Position numbers and translations under genes: made by a program
Notes under the pieces: generated by a model
Seen by the model: the letters and a program-made list of their open reading frames with translations, nothing else
What the model was told of the DNA's origin: nothing
Databases searched by the model: none
Shown: one piece after another, positions 25,171 through 38,520 of the stretch
Layout: each line of letters begins with the position of its first letter
How positions within the stretch are numbered: position 1 is the first letter of the stretch
Source: Gossypium raimondii
Taxonomy: Eukaryota > Streptophyta > Magnoliopsida > Malvales > Malvaceae
DNA length: 64,000 bases
Assembly (NCBI RefSeq): GCF_025698545.1
Contig: NC_068569.1
Span: forward strand, 23,870,001 to 23,934,000
Direction of reading: 5' to 3'

Positions 25171-26962
25171 GAGATATTTTAAATGAGGTCTTTTTGTAAA
25201 TAAAAAAGGACAAACTATAAAAATAAACACTTTGGTCACTAACATTATTGTTTTGTAACAAATTAGTCACTGTTCCATTACACAAGCCTGATGGAAAATG
25301 CACGTGGCAAGTTCTAAAAGGTTAATTGCCTAAGTAGATGTCATGTCATTGCCAAATATTTAAATTATATTTTTTTAAATTATAAATCAGAATAAATGGA
25401 ATTAAAAACCTAAAAAAAATTTTACTAATTAATTTAGAAACCAAAAGTCAAAACAAAAAAAAAATGTTTTTTAAAAACAAATTATTTCTTCTTATCCTCT
25501 CAAAAATCTTCTCTTCTCTCACATGATAGAAACCTTAGCTGCTCCCTACTTCCAAGTCGCAACCAACTACTCTTATGCCTTCTTCGGCCTTTAATACCAT
25601 TGTTGAAAGAAAATCCTTTCTCTCCTATCTTTTTTTTTCGCTAGTCTAGATTTCTCAAAACACACACACACACACACGAATATCTAGACAAAGCTTCAAA
25701 CTTCCCAAGCCTAGATATCCTCTACAATTCGTCTTATCGGTTCTGGTTTCGAGCTATGTCGCTCCTAACATTAGTGATCAACTTCTGACTTTTCCAATAC
25801 TCAATTTGACGCTTGAAGCTCGCCAAACCGAACTTTGGTTGACAGCTTAAGTGCTTTTAGAAAAAAGAAATAAAGAAAGAGAAAGCAAAGAGAAAAAAAA
25901 AAAAAAAAGAGCATTTGATGGCCTTAGAGAGTGGAGAAGCAACTACGGCGGTAACAGCTCCAGTAAAAAGTGTAGGTGGCAAAAACTTAAAAAAAAAAAT
26001 TGGGCTAAGTTTCATTTAGGGATTTTGAAGGAAAAAAACAAAAAGGGGAGAAAAGAAGATTATAAGTAGTGGCTTTATGTCGACCAAACAATCACACTGG
26101 AGCTTAGATAGAGGTGTCAGGTGTGGACTAGGGTTTGCAAGGGTTTGGTTAGAAGAAGCGGAGGAAGGGAGAGAGAGAGTAGAAAATGAAAAATGGAAAA
26201 ATAAACAAAGAAATGGATCGAAGGAAAAAAGACATGAGAGGGAGGGAGAAGAAAAGAATAAATGAGAAAAATATATAAAATACATAAAGAAATAAGTGGT
26301 GGGGGCATACTATATTGAAAAGCTTTCTATTGAAGTTCATAATTCATAATAAAAACATTAATATGATAAAATTGTGCTTCTACTATTTTCTCAGTAAAAT
26401 TTAGAAATTTACAAATTAATCCTTATATTTTCTAATTTTTCAATTTAATCCTAAAAGTAATTTTCATCGTGCCAATATATATTTCAAACTTATATTTATG
26501 TCAATCTAAAACTAATAACTCACTTCTTTTTATTTTGTCAAAATTGCAATTTAATTCTCAAACTTTTAAAAATTTTATTTGGCCCCTTTCTCGTGTTTTC
26601 ACTTCTAATTCTTTCTATAAATTCACATATCTAAAATCACTTTATTTTCAAAATATTCCTTTTTTTACTTATTTACCAGATTTTCATGTAAATTAACTTA
26701 TTCAATACCGACATTGCACCACGTGTCCAATAAAAATTTGGGATGTTGCATGACAAATAGCCTTAATTGATATTTTAAAAATAAAAATATATATGAGACA
26801 CATGGAGATCTTTTATTCATCCGTGTATTAAAGGATAATTCATATAATTTTATGCGCTATTAGTGAACTAAATAATAGTGCATTATCTTAAATGAATATT
26901 AGTGGATTTACTTTTAAAATTTTAAGATGATGTGTATCAAATATTGTTATATAGTTACACCT
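25171..26962. other. Intergenic DNA, no supported gene
   Basis: AT-rich with a CA microsatellite at about 25661-25676, purine-rich stretches (25860-26250), and low-complexity frames that look non-coding. No RNA gene seen. Confidence 0.45.
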
Positions 26963-28998
26963 TGTACAAGCCCAAATATGCCCGGGCCCAAACCCAATAA
27001 AACTTGGGCCATGTTAAACCCAATTACAGGGCCCAATTGGCCTAAAACAGCAGAAACCCTAGCAGCTAGCAGCAAAATCAGCAGCCATACCCCACACACG
27101 TCGCAATAACCGTCGCACGTTCTCCTTCCACGCCGTGCACAATGCCCGTACCTGCAACAAAAAGAACCACGAGCAGCAAGCAAGAGAAAAAACCAAAAAT
27201 ATAGCATTTTGTAAAGATATTTGGCTATAAAAAGCCAATGGATTTCTGTAATATGGGTTAGCAAAAATTTTGTATGAAAATTAACAGGAAAATAAACGAA
27301 AAAACATTTTTGAATGTGGGATTTTGTCTTCTTTCTCAGTTCTTTTATTATTGTTTTTTAATTTACCTTGTTCTTTTCTTTTGCTTCTTTTAAAAAAAAA
27401 AACAACAAAGATAAACGAAAAAGGAGAAAGAAAGGAGGACTTACCGTCGTGAGAGTCGTCGGAGGGTGTCCTCGCTTCGTCGAAGTCTGAAACGGCAGAG
27501 GGGGCTGAGTCTGCTGTTGTGTTTTCAAACAAAAAGAAAAGTGACGTAGTTTTGTTTTAAAACAAGTTTTAAATGGCTTTTTATGCAATATATTAAAACA
27601 GTGCCGTTGAATGGCTATGGATCTGGGTGTTTTGGCCCTTGATGGGAAATTTGCGCGTTGAGTCCTCAGTTTTTATGAAGTTTGTTTAATTATTTTTTAT
27701 ATATTTGCAATTTTAACCACACGTTTTATTTCTTTTTCAATTCGGTCCATGTTGCTGTACAGTGTTTGGGATGTTTGGGTAAATTTCTTTTTGGGTCCTC
27801 CACCGTTGATTGCGTGTTCTAAATGGTCCATTCGTATTTTATTTATTTGAAATTTACCCCGAATTTTTCATTAAAGTGTAAATTAGTCCTTTTGTCATTT
27901 TTTTTCACTATTATTATATTATTATTTATTGTAATTATACTTACGTATATATATGCATATGTGTTTTATAATATATTTTATGTATATATTTTAAATGTTT
28001 TTAAATCATATACATATTTTTTATTTTCATAGTTTTTATATATACGTACATACATTATCACTTTATAATATTTATACATTTTCCATATTTTTAATTCTAT
28101 ATATATATATATATATTTCTTTTATAATGTACATATTTATACACTATTCAAAATTATTATAAAAATATTGTTCACATGTTTTATATATATATATATTTTT
28201 TTTCATATTTTCATAATTTACTAATATATTATATTTATACATTTTTATGTTTATTATTTTTAAAATGTATGTGCATATTTTATATATCTTATTATTGATT
28301 CATTTTCATGGTTTTTGTATACATATATATATGCATTAACATTTTATCATACTTTTAAAGAAAATATATTTTGGTTTCCTTAGCATTAAAATCCTCATAT
28401 TTTTATAAATTTTTAAAATATTTGGCATTCACGGTTCTCGAGAAAGATCGTGCCTTAACTTACTGGATTGTGATCATTTTTCGATGAATTTAGAAAGCCA
28501 AGTATTTATTTTACAATAGATTTACAATTTCCAAATAAAAGCTTATTCTCGGGAATCCAAAAATGTCAGGTCCTAACTTACTGGTCATGACATTTTATCT
28601 TTTCGAAATAAGAATTTTTAAAATCAAAAGATAAACTTGATTTTGAAGATTTAAAAATATTGTGCCCTAACTCACTGGGTGTAATGTTTTATTTCTTTGA
28701 AATTAGGATGTCTTATTTTTTAAGTCGTTAGAGTTAAAAGTTTGCTTTTTAAAATCTTTTTAAATTTTCGACACTAAGATATTAAATAATCAAATTTGGT
28801 ACCGATTTTTGGGCGTTACGAGGGTGCTAACCCTTCCTCGTGCGTAACTGACTCCCGAACCTATTTTCTCAAATTTTGCAGACCAGAATTGTTTTTTTGG
28901 TGAGCCGATCACACCTTAATAAAGGATCGGTGGCGACTCCAATTTTTATTTTTAAAGTCGATAACTTATTTTTGTTTTCAAAAAAATAGTTTCGACAC
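26963..28998 (+). mobile_element. Solo LTR, about 2.04 kb, with near-perfect 5-bp TSD
   Basis: Begins TGTACAAGCCC and ends TTTCGACA. The flanking pentamers are CACCT (26958-26962) and CACGT (28999-29003), one mismatch, supporting a TSD. A TATA-like GGCTATAAAAAGCC lies at about 27223. The 3' third holds three spaced copies of a GTGCCCTAACTTACTGG-like word (about 28449, 28567, 28660). It ends with a GGTGGCGACTCC box near 28930, which I associate with plant gypsy LTR ends. No internal genes. Confidence 0.7.
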
Positions 28999-29324
28999 AC
29001 GTCATTGGGAGAACCTCTCTCACTAGATACATCTAGCAACGCACCAACATCTCGTCAAGGGACAACCCTTCTCTTTCATATCCTACACATGAACTCTCAA
29101 GCATACGCGCGGCAAACTCTCAATCTTCAATAAACACTTTGCCTTAAATATCATTATGTCGACCAACGTCAAGACTGTGTACACACTTGTCCGAACCACA
29201 CTTCCAATTGACCTTCTTATGGCTCTCCACCAACATCCAAACATCATTGTACGACTCTCTACCCCAATTGAGCAGTCTTCACCCTCTAACCCACTCCTTT
29301 GTATCAATATTAAGTAAAAATAAA

Positions 29325-30455
29325 AGGGTTAATCTACCAAATGATAACTGAGTTTGAATTGAAAGTTCAATGTGGTACCTGGTTTTTATTTCCAATTAAG
29401 TGCTTATTTTTTGTTATACTTAACCAAAGTAGTACCCAAGCTTAACTTTTGTTAATTTTGAATTCATATATGTACATTATAGAAAAATTTTGAAGAATAT
29501 AGTTGTCTATAGCAAATATAAATGACTGGTATCCCCATGACATTATTTACTAAAATGGGGTGAAATGAACAATGCTAAAGAATGGAGGGACAAGAGGTGT
29601 CGTCAGTCTAGCATCCTCCACCCCTTTTTACCCGTATTTTGCTCCATATTTTGTCCCGTATTTTATTTTATATACCGATACCGTCGTATAATGTCCCTCC
29701 ATTAAAAAATTATTATTTAAACATATCATAGGCTAATGATAGAGGTATGATTGAGCAGAAAAAAATGGGTGGTGTCGCCACCCCTAGGCACTGTTCATTT
29801 CACCTCATTTTGGTAAATAATGTTATGGGGATATCATTTTGGTATTTAATTAGTTTTTTGATATTATCAGAGTAAAAAAACCGAAATTTGCAACGTTTTC
29901 TGCGGCACTTCAAGTCCTTGCTATTAAACTTTTGGTGTTGATTATAAACATTGTTAAAGGTATAAAGAAAATGCCTTTATTATAAATTTCTTTTGTTGTA
30001 GTACTAAAGGTATCAATATTAATTTTTAGTGTTTAATTTAGATCTTAAGGTTAATTTGATGAAATTCAATTGTTAAATGTATTAAGTTTGAAATTTCATG
30101 ATTTTGTTAATAGAACAAATTTAATGTTAAATGTGAATTTGTTTAATTTTGTTTTAATTTATTAAATACAGTTTGATGGCTACAATTCTTGTTTTGGAAT
30201 TTAGGGTTGATTTTACGAAAGTTAATTGCTAATATTATTAGGTAATTGTGAATTTTCATCAAAGCTTCCTTGAAATCCAAATTAAAAACTTAAAAGTTAA
30301 CACTATTACTTTTGGGTACCAAAATGTCTAATTTTGTCAAATGCAAGTACCATATTGGACAAAAAATATAAGTACTACATTAAAAAAATGTCAAACTTAA
30401 ATATTGAATGATTACCTAAAATAAAATAATAAAGCTTAATTTAGCCAACCTCGCA
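29325..30455. mobile_element. Long imperfect inverted-repeat element with a nested MITE
   Basis: The left arm (from GGGTTAATCTACCAAATG, through GTGGTACCTGG and AGTAGTACCCAAGCTTAAC) is repeated imperfectly in reverse complement at 30290-30455 (..GGGTACCAAAATG.., ..GCTTAATTTAGCCAAC). There are no coding frames. The small element at 29529-29840 interrupts the left part. Confidence 0.4.
29529..29840. mobile_element. Small MITE with about 48-bp terminal inverted repeats
   Basis: GGTATCCCCATGACATTATT (left) and its near reverse complement at 29793-29840 (reading inward GATATCCCCATAACATTATT) extend through TGAAATGAACA, with only about four mismatches over 48 bases. The length is about 312 bp, with no coding capacity. 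The superfamily is not assigned. Confidence 0.65.
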
Positions 30456-30491
30456 TTATAGTTACAATAACTCAATGTTTGGATTGAGGTA

Positions 30492-31182
30492 GGCTGTGTT
30501 CTTTTGGGCGTTTGAAAAGTTCTTTTACATATAAAAGTGCTTTTGAGTGAAAAGTAATAAAGAACAAATGTCGGTGGTAGTAAATTTTTAACTTATTTAA
30601 AGTGCTTTTGGGCGGATGAAAATGTAATTTTTTTAAACTTTTTCAGCCAAAATGTACTTTTGGGCTGGTCTTTTACCTTTTTAGCCAACACACACGCTGA
30701 TTCTTTTACATTTTCTCCTGGAGATTGACCATACCTATCTTTGTTCCTGTGGATAACTAATCTATTGGAATATTATCCAAAAAGCACTTTGCTTTCATCT
30801 CTGGTTCTTTGCTTTCATCTATTGGAATATAATATTTAATTATTATATTTAAATATTTAAATATTATTTATATATTCTAATTAAATTTAATAAATAATTA
30901 ATATTAATTACTTAAAATATTTAAAATTAATATTATATATTAAAATATTAACAATAAGTTATAATAAATTATTTTTTATATTTTTGCTAAAATATCATAA
31001 TATTAACTAATTTGAACATTATTTAAATACATATTTGTTACTTTATAATATCATGTCTAAAATGGACATTTTATTCTTCAAAAGCATTTTTTGACAGCAA
31101 TACCAAACACTCAAAATTTTCAAAAGCACTTCTCAAAAGTGCTTTTCCATAACACTTTTCAAAAGTAATGAAGAACTGGCCC
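30492..31182. mobile_element. Non-autonomous TIR element (MITE-like), about 690 bp
   Basis: Left end GGCTGTGTTCTTTTGGGCG and right end, read inward, GGGCCAGTTCTTCATTACTT form related termini. Subterminal copies of AAAAGCACTTTTGA-like words follow in inverted orientation. GTA flanks both sides (a 3-bp TSD would fit Harbinger-like insertion). The centre is nearly pure AT. Confidence 0.45.
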
Positions 31183-34100
31183 GTAATATAAAGGAAAAGA
31201 AAGCAAAGCTGAGTAAAGAAAGATCCTTTAAGCGAAAACTAAGGAATGCGATTATCCCATACTTTCTCTCAAAATGTTCAATTTTTATGTACCCCAAATT
31301 AGAGGGAAAGTTAAGTAAAGGAAAGTAAACATATTTTTAAGATGTAAAATATCATTTTTACCCTATTTAATTTTTACATAATTATATTATGATAGATCAT
31401 TATATTCCTTCATTCCCTTTTCACAGTTTAACCAAATAAAAAACTTTTAAATTTCCTTTACTAATTTTAGCTATCCAAACAAAATAATATTTAATCATTT
31501 CCTTTCTTTAATTTCCTTTACTTTCTTTTCCTTCACAATTATAAATCTAAACATAGTGTCTTATCGTCATTTGCATCATGGTTATTGTAACACCCCTAGC
31601 TCGTATTAGTCGCCGAATTAGGGTTACAAGGCATTACCGGACAAAATGCAGATCAGTAGTCATTTATCAGTTTTATACACATGGAACACGTAACCAGATA
31701 AAACTTGTCATGATTTATTACTTATGACACATATACAAACTATGCTTCAAATTTCAACCTTATTAATATAATCTATATAACCACATATTCGAATTTAACT
31801 AATATGCAACAAAACCAAATTTCATGTATTTAATACAGTTTAATGTTCAAACCACATAACTTTAATATTAACGGCATTCATTTATTTCATTAGCTAAATA
31901 TCAACATAACCTTCCATAACCTCTATACACGCAAAGACTAAAGTCATTCGAACTAAATTACTATATTATTATGCACTCTCATATGCAACTTTAGTAACAA
32001 TGCAACCTGGCTGAACATATTATGGATGTATATGTATATGTATAATATGCATCTTTCCCTAAAAGCAAAAACCACATATCAAAACGGAATTTACAAGTAC
32101 ACATATGCATACCTATTTTTAAAATTTCATATTAACTTAATACTTTCAATCTATCCATTTAAGCTACCCAAAACATACTTAAATCATAATCATCACTTAC
32201 CATTTAGATCTGTACCAAAACAATTACTAAAACAATCATGAAACATATTCAATACTTATCATTTAACAACCGAACTTACATGACTAAACATTCAACTATA
32301 ATATATGTATATATTTGACACCACAAACCGAATCCAAATAACTAAGCCACAATGAACATATCAATAGTATCCCAAATTCACATAAACTAAAATCAACCAA
32401 ATAACATATTCAACCATTTCATTATTTATATATTCGGTTCCTGAATTCAAACTCATAAGACCAAACCAAACTACCAAAAAACATAACCATAATTTAACCT
32501 ATGTTTCATATACCATAAACACACCTTTAAAGTGAGCTATTTTCATAGCCGAATATAGACCAAGCTATTCATTGTCTAATACTGAATTATATTTCTAAAC
32601 ATCACAAGCATATATGCAATGGGACATTTTGTTTCCATAATAAGCTCAAGTAATAAGCAAATACCAAAGTGAACAAATCATAAGCCACATAATCTATACC
32701 ATGACTAAAAATGCATTAACATGAACATCATTGACATTCAAAACACATTTATATATCAAGATTAGTACACGCATATATCATGACCAAAATTACTTAAACA
32801 TTAGATCATTAGTATAAAGATTGAGCCATTTTCGCATGGCTAAATATATACAAATGTCAAGACCAACCAAAACAAGTGCTAGCCTATACATGCCATATGT
32901 TCTAAGCTTCAAGCTTTCAAAATACCAAAATAGTGTTCGGTAGTGTGATGGATTTTCTCGACGATCCCCGAGCTCGTAACTAGTTTCCAAAATCTATAAA
33001 ACACCGAGTGAACACACAAAGTAAGGTTAAAAAGCTTAGTAAGTCATAGAAAATAAATCATTTTGAGATTGTTAACAATTCAATTCAAATAAGCCGAATA
33101 CCAACCATTTCAAATATATATAGTCACTTACTACATAGGCATCATACATTGTCATGTAATTCAATATAGTCATTTAAATCATACTCACTTTTCATTTCTG
33201 AATTATATTAACAAACCTAACGTACCTGAATCGGATACATTTATTGCATAATCATTCATTCCTCAATATTGTCCGTTGAACCATTCGGAGTCAATAAGGA
33301 TATTAGAATAACTTGAAAAGCTCGTACAATGCCAACGTCCCTAACGTGATCTTACATGTAATCAAACATCGATGTCGCTATCCCAGACATGGACTTATAC
33401 GTAAATCTCAAATCGATGCCAACGTCCCAGACGTGGTCTTACACGATAACTCATATCAGAATTTTATGTCATGACATATATATATCCCCATTATTCCTAT
33501 GGTTCGTACAGGGCTTTCGGACATCGTAAATCCATCGATTCAAGCTCATAATCACTCCTCCCATACTTAAATCAATTCGACATACACATATATAATTACA
33601 ATAATTCAATTTAACAACAATTAATTACTATGAACTTACCTCGGACGAAGACAAACGGATGGAATCGACTACTCGACCACTTTTGACTTTCCCCGTTCTA
33701 ATTCCGTTTTCTTTTGTTCTTGATCAAAATAAATTCAAATTTAGCTATTTAATATCACATTTTATTCAATTCAAGAAATAAACTCATAATTAGGACAATT
33801 TACACTTTAGCCCCTAAAATTCACATTTTTCACAATTTAGTCTTTATTTCATAAAATTATAAATTCATGAAATTTAGAGACAACCCATGCTAGCCGAATT
33901 TTGTATAGCTTCCTAGCAGCCCATATTTTCATTTATTTCACACTTTTAACCACTACGTTTCACATTTTCTCAGTTTAATCCCTAACTAATATTTTCATCA
34001 AAAATCACTTTACAAAACTTAGATATCTATCACTAAGCTTTCATAATTCATCATCAAATATCCAAAAACACATGCATTCATCAATGACAACTTTCAAAAT

Positions 34101-35109
34101 CATCAACACTTTCAAAAATTAAAGCATGGGTTAGCTAGAACACAAAGCAACGATCACAAAAACGTAGAAATTATCAAAAACCGAAACAAAAAAAAATACC
34201 TTGATTAAGCTTGAATAAGGCCGAATGAATAAAAGCTTTAAAACCCTGACACCTTGTTTGGTTGGGTGTAATGGATTAGCCATTACACCCCGAATCGGTG
34301 GCCCCACTGAATACAGCGTTTGGTTCGTTGTTTTCCCTAATAAGGGCCTAATCCGTTGCGGACGGATTCCGCATTTTGGCTGCTTCACCACCGATTTCTA
34401 ATCCCTTGCAAAAGCAAAGATTAGGTGATCGGTGTCTCATTTACCCTCCCATTGCCGAAATCGACTCCAGCTGACCCTCTCCATCCCAACATCAACAGAA
34501 GGTGCCGGCGAACCAAACCTCTACCCGCTCCCGATTTCAGCTTTGCATCCTTCTCCGACTCGACGGTGTCAGATCTCCGGACGGCTTGAATTAGTAATCT
34601 CTGCCTCTGAGTAACCTATTTCTTTCCTCTCTGCATGCGATTGTTTCAGTTCTTGCCGGTTATGGTTTTTTTTCATTGTTTGTTTGTTTGTCCTGAATTA
34701 CAAGTTCTTTGCTCCAGCAGTTCTTCATCGGTCTCCTCTCCGATTTCCTCATTACAGGTTAGTTTCCCCCATTGCATGTGGCTATACAATTGTTTGCAGT
34801 GGCTGTATAATTTATTTGCAGTGGCTCCATCTGCTTGATCAGTCAGAAATGAAAACAAAGGACTATGAATGCTCATGTCCTGTTTGGATTTGTAGGCTTT
34901 TTGAGATTTTTGTTGAATAGAAACACTCTGATATTCTGTCATGGCTACTGCAATTTAACATGCATATAATGAGCTCTAGAATGACAGCATAGTCCTGGTT
35001 GCCATAAAATTTCTCGGTGGTTGTTTTCAAAATGAATCTAAACTAGATAGAGATTCCAACATATATATCTTGAGCAAGTACCAAAAAAAGAGATTATCTT
35101 TAAAACTGA

Positions 35110-35560
35110 CTTGACTACTTCAACTTTGAATGCTTTGAAATGTTTGCTCACTGATAAATGTTTGAAATGGTGCTGTTAATTTGGTACTGTTAACTTTGAA
35201 TGCTTTGAAATGTTTGAAATGGTGCTATTAATTTGGTACTATTAACTTTGAATGCTTTGAAATGTTTGAAATGGTGCTGTTACTACTTCAACTTTGAATG
35301 CTTTGAAATGTTTGCTCACTGATAAATGTTTGAAATAGTGCTGTTAATTTGGTACTGTTAACTTTGAATGCTTTGAAATGTTTGAAATGGTGCTGTTACT
35401 ACTTCAACTTTGAATGCTTTGAAATGTTTGCTCACTGATAAATGTTTGAAATGGTGCTGTTAATTTGGTACTGTTAACTTTGAATGCTTTGAAATGTTTG
35501 AAATGGTGCTGTTAATTTGGTACTGTTAACTTTGAATGCTTTGAAATGTTTGAAATGAAT
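35110..35560 (+). repeat. Minisatellite inside the nested Harbinger element
   Basis: At least seven copies of ACTTTGAATGCTTTGAAATG followed by a variable tail (TTTGAAATGGTGCTGTTA, with or without TTGCTCACTGATAAATG) occur in head-to-tail order, with two alternating unit lengths. Confidence 0.9.
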
Positions 35561-36566
35561 TAACACCCAAGTACATTTACTGCTAATTTAATCTCCAAGT
35601 TGGTGTGGAATTATGAAACTAAGAGAGTTTTTTCCTATATGTTGCTTTTACGTTTCACTCTTTTTGAAATATTTAGCTGATAAGGTCTCCTTCCACTGTA
35701 TCTGCTTCTGGCCATATATGAGAAACCAAGAAAACCCTTTCTTATTCGGCTATATATATATATATATATATTGAAGTGAAAATGAAGCCATGACCTGTAC
35801 CTCCAGTTGATGGCACCCAAGGAAGATAAATTACCCAAAGCTTTTTTTATTACCAAATCTCTCATCTTACTTATAAAAGTTTTAAATTATCTGTCAAACT
35901 TATAATCTGTCAACGCATGGTTCGGATTCCATACCCGAGAATCAAATTGGGTTGGTCGAATCCCATGTCCTAGAGATTTCATAGACATACGTCAATTATA
36001 GTTCTTCGAGGGTTGGCAACACATTTGTAGTTTTCTTACACTATTCCATTCACCGAGAGTTAATATCCACACATAATAATAAGAATCCGTTCGCATCACA
36101 TATATACACCCACTACATTTAAAGAAAACTATCTAAATAAAATTTTATCACTTACTTCGAATGAATTTCTCAATATTATTGTTGCTTTTTAACATGTCTT
36201 CACAACAATCACTAGCAAGGAACCCTTTGGAAATTGTCACCTAAAACTTTGAGTTTGATTTTCAAAATCCACTCTTGTATCTTACCTCAACATTTATGAG
36301 AAAAATTCGATTCAACTTGAAAAAATTAAATTTTTTTATTTTGAGTTAACTGAATTAAATTATGAAACTTTGGTGGTGTTTGATTAAAATTCTGTATTGT
36401 ACTAAACTTTGTTGAATTATAATTTAATTATCTTTTCATTCAGGATGTGTTATAAATTTAAATTTATATCAAACTAACGATAAAATATTATAAACTGTTC
36501 ACCTTTTGATTCATGATATTAAAAATAGTAAATAATGTTAATTTGTTTTTTTTTCTTAAGATAAAT

Positions 36567-37609
36567 ATGTCAGGTGTTCCACAATCACATGATTCTTCTC
36601 AAGCTTCTCGAGGAAGCAAAAGAAAATGGGTTCCAGAAGAAGATGCAGCCTTAGTTTCTTGCATGGTGGATTTGCACAATGTAGGAACATTTAATGCTGA
36701 TACCAGGTTCAAAGCCGGTTATTTGAACGAGCTAGAGAAAATGCTAGAAAAGGCTTTACCAAGAGCAATGTTGAAGGCGAAACCAAATATTGAATCTCGG
36801 ATTAGGTGCCTAAAAAGGGAATGGTCAGTCGTCTATGACATGCTTAATGGCGAAAACAATAGCGGCTTTGGTTGGGACGAGCATAGGCAGCTCGTTGTTG
36901 GTGAAGATGCAGTTTGGGAATCTTATGTAAAGGTAAAATGTATTTCAAGTATTTATTTGTTTTTTTACAAAACTTATAACTAATATGATTTCTTCATTTT
37001 TTTTTAAGTCACAAAGAAGCCTCTCATTTCAGACATCTTTCTTTCCCTTACTACAACCAGCTTACTGCCATATACGCAAGAGATCGAGCGACTGGGAAAG
37101 ACGCTCAAACAGCTGCTGATGTTCTTGAAGAAATACATGCTGAGGATGTACGTACTACAGATATGAATGAAGAGAAACACATTCTATGATCATGGTCGAC
37201 GTCTCTTTAGACGACATGGATGTTTCGCACAGATCCGCGAGGAGATAGAGACCAAGGGGGTTCCTCATCTTCAAAAAGAGAAAGAAGAAATCTGATGCTC
37301 GTGATAATATGTATTCTTCATTTGATGAGGCTGCCACTTTGTTGGGGGAAAAAATCCAGCCGTTGGCGATCAAATCATGAGGAGTATTGCCTCAGGGTGG
37401 TAGTTCGTGAAGTCGAAGAACATCAAAAGATGGAAGAGAAAGCTTCAAATTTATATTCAGCCTTATGGTCAATTGAAGGTTTAACCGACGATCAACGGTA
37501 TGATGCTTTGAGTAAAATTCCCGATCATCCAACTCAAATAATCGTTTTCTTTAGTTTACCTTCTGTTGCCCGATTGGAATGGGTCAGAAGATTTCTTTCT
37601 CACCATTAA
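36567..37609 (+). pseudogene. Myb/SANT-like (Myb_DNA-bind_3) Harbinger accessory gene, broken
   Basis: Starting at ATG 36567, about 115 codons encode the Myb/SANT-like domain. 'RKWVPEEDAALVSCMVDL', 'LEKMLEKALP', 'SRIRCLKREWSVVYDML' and 'SGFGWDE' are clear. This is the N-terminal part of Harbinger ORF1 proteins and of plant genes annotated as L10-interacting MYB-like. An intron with donor after 36932 leads to an exon near 37010 whose best frame ('HKEASHFRHLSFPYYNQL') is one base out of phase. After a stop at about 37187, a further frame restart gives the conserved tail 'NLYSALWSIEGLTDDQRYDAL' (to 37609). So at least two frameshifts and a stop inactivate it. Confidence 0.7.
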
Positions 37610-37699
37610 ATATCAATGTTCAAACTTTTGATGTTGTAAAACTATATAACATATGGATTATGATGTACAATTTCATTTTCATCTAACATTTTCTTAATA

Positions 37700-38520
37700 T
37701 AAGTTAATTATGTTTATGCGAATATAATTCTCAAGTTATATATTGATTTTAGTAAATTCATATAAGAACATTTTATTATTAAGAATTTTATGAAATTATA
37801 TATCACTATTAAATTATATTTAATATTAATTATTTTAAATTGTATAAATTCATGTAAGAAAATTTATTATCAAGAATTTTATGAAATTATATATTATTAT
37901 TAAATTATATGTAATAATTATTATTTTAAATTATACAAATTCATAAAATATAATTTATTAGTTATAATTATTTTAAATTTTATTAAATCATATATTTTAA
38001 TTAAAATATATTTAATATTAATTATTTCAAATTTTCTTTTATAGTATCATATATTATGATTTGAGTAAATTCATATAAGAATATTAATCATTAAGAATTT
38101 TATTAAATTATATATTTTAATTATACTATATTTAATAATAATTATGTTAATTTATATTTTACAGTATCATATATTATGATTTGAGTAAATTCATATAAGA
38201 ATATTAATCATTAAGAATTTTATTAAATTATATATTTTAATTATAATATATTTAATAATAATTATGTTTAAATATGATTAAATTATTTATTATTGATATT
38301 AATAATCTTATTAAAATTTAAATAACAATAACAATAATAATTTACCAAAACAAATTTCTGCTAATTATTAAGAATTTTATTAAATTATATATTTTAATTA
38401 AAATATATTTAATAATAATTATGTTTAAATATGATTAAATTATTTATTATTGATAATAATAATCTTATTAAAATTTAAATAACAATAACAATAATCATTT
38501 ACCAAAACAAATTTATGCTA
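37700..38520. repeat. AT-rich tandem array
   Basis: Units of about 115-125 bp (with TATTAAATTATATATTTTAA and TATTTATTATTGATA words) repeat three to four times, as in 38040-38160, 38162-38280 and 38360-38515. It lies between the Myb pseudogene and the right end of the Harbinger element. Confidence 0.7.

Noticed and set aside
28445-28690. CRISPR-like spaced repeats
   Set aside because: Imperfect words in an LTR of a plant genome; no cas genes and no prokaryotic context.
34432-34942. Short frames at the left of the nested Harbinger element
   Set aside because: No domain and conflicting frames on both strands; likely element leader.
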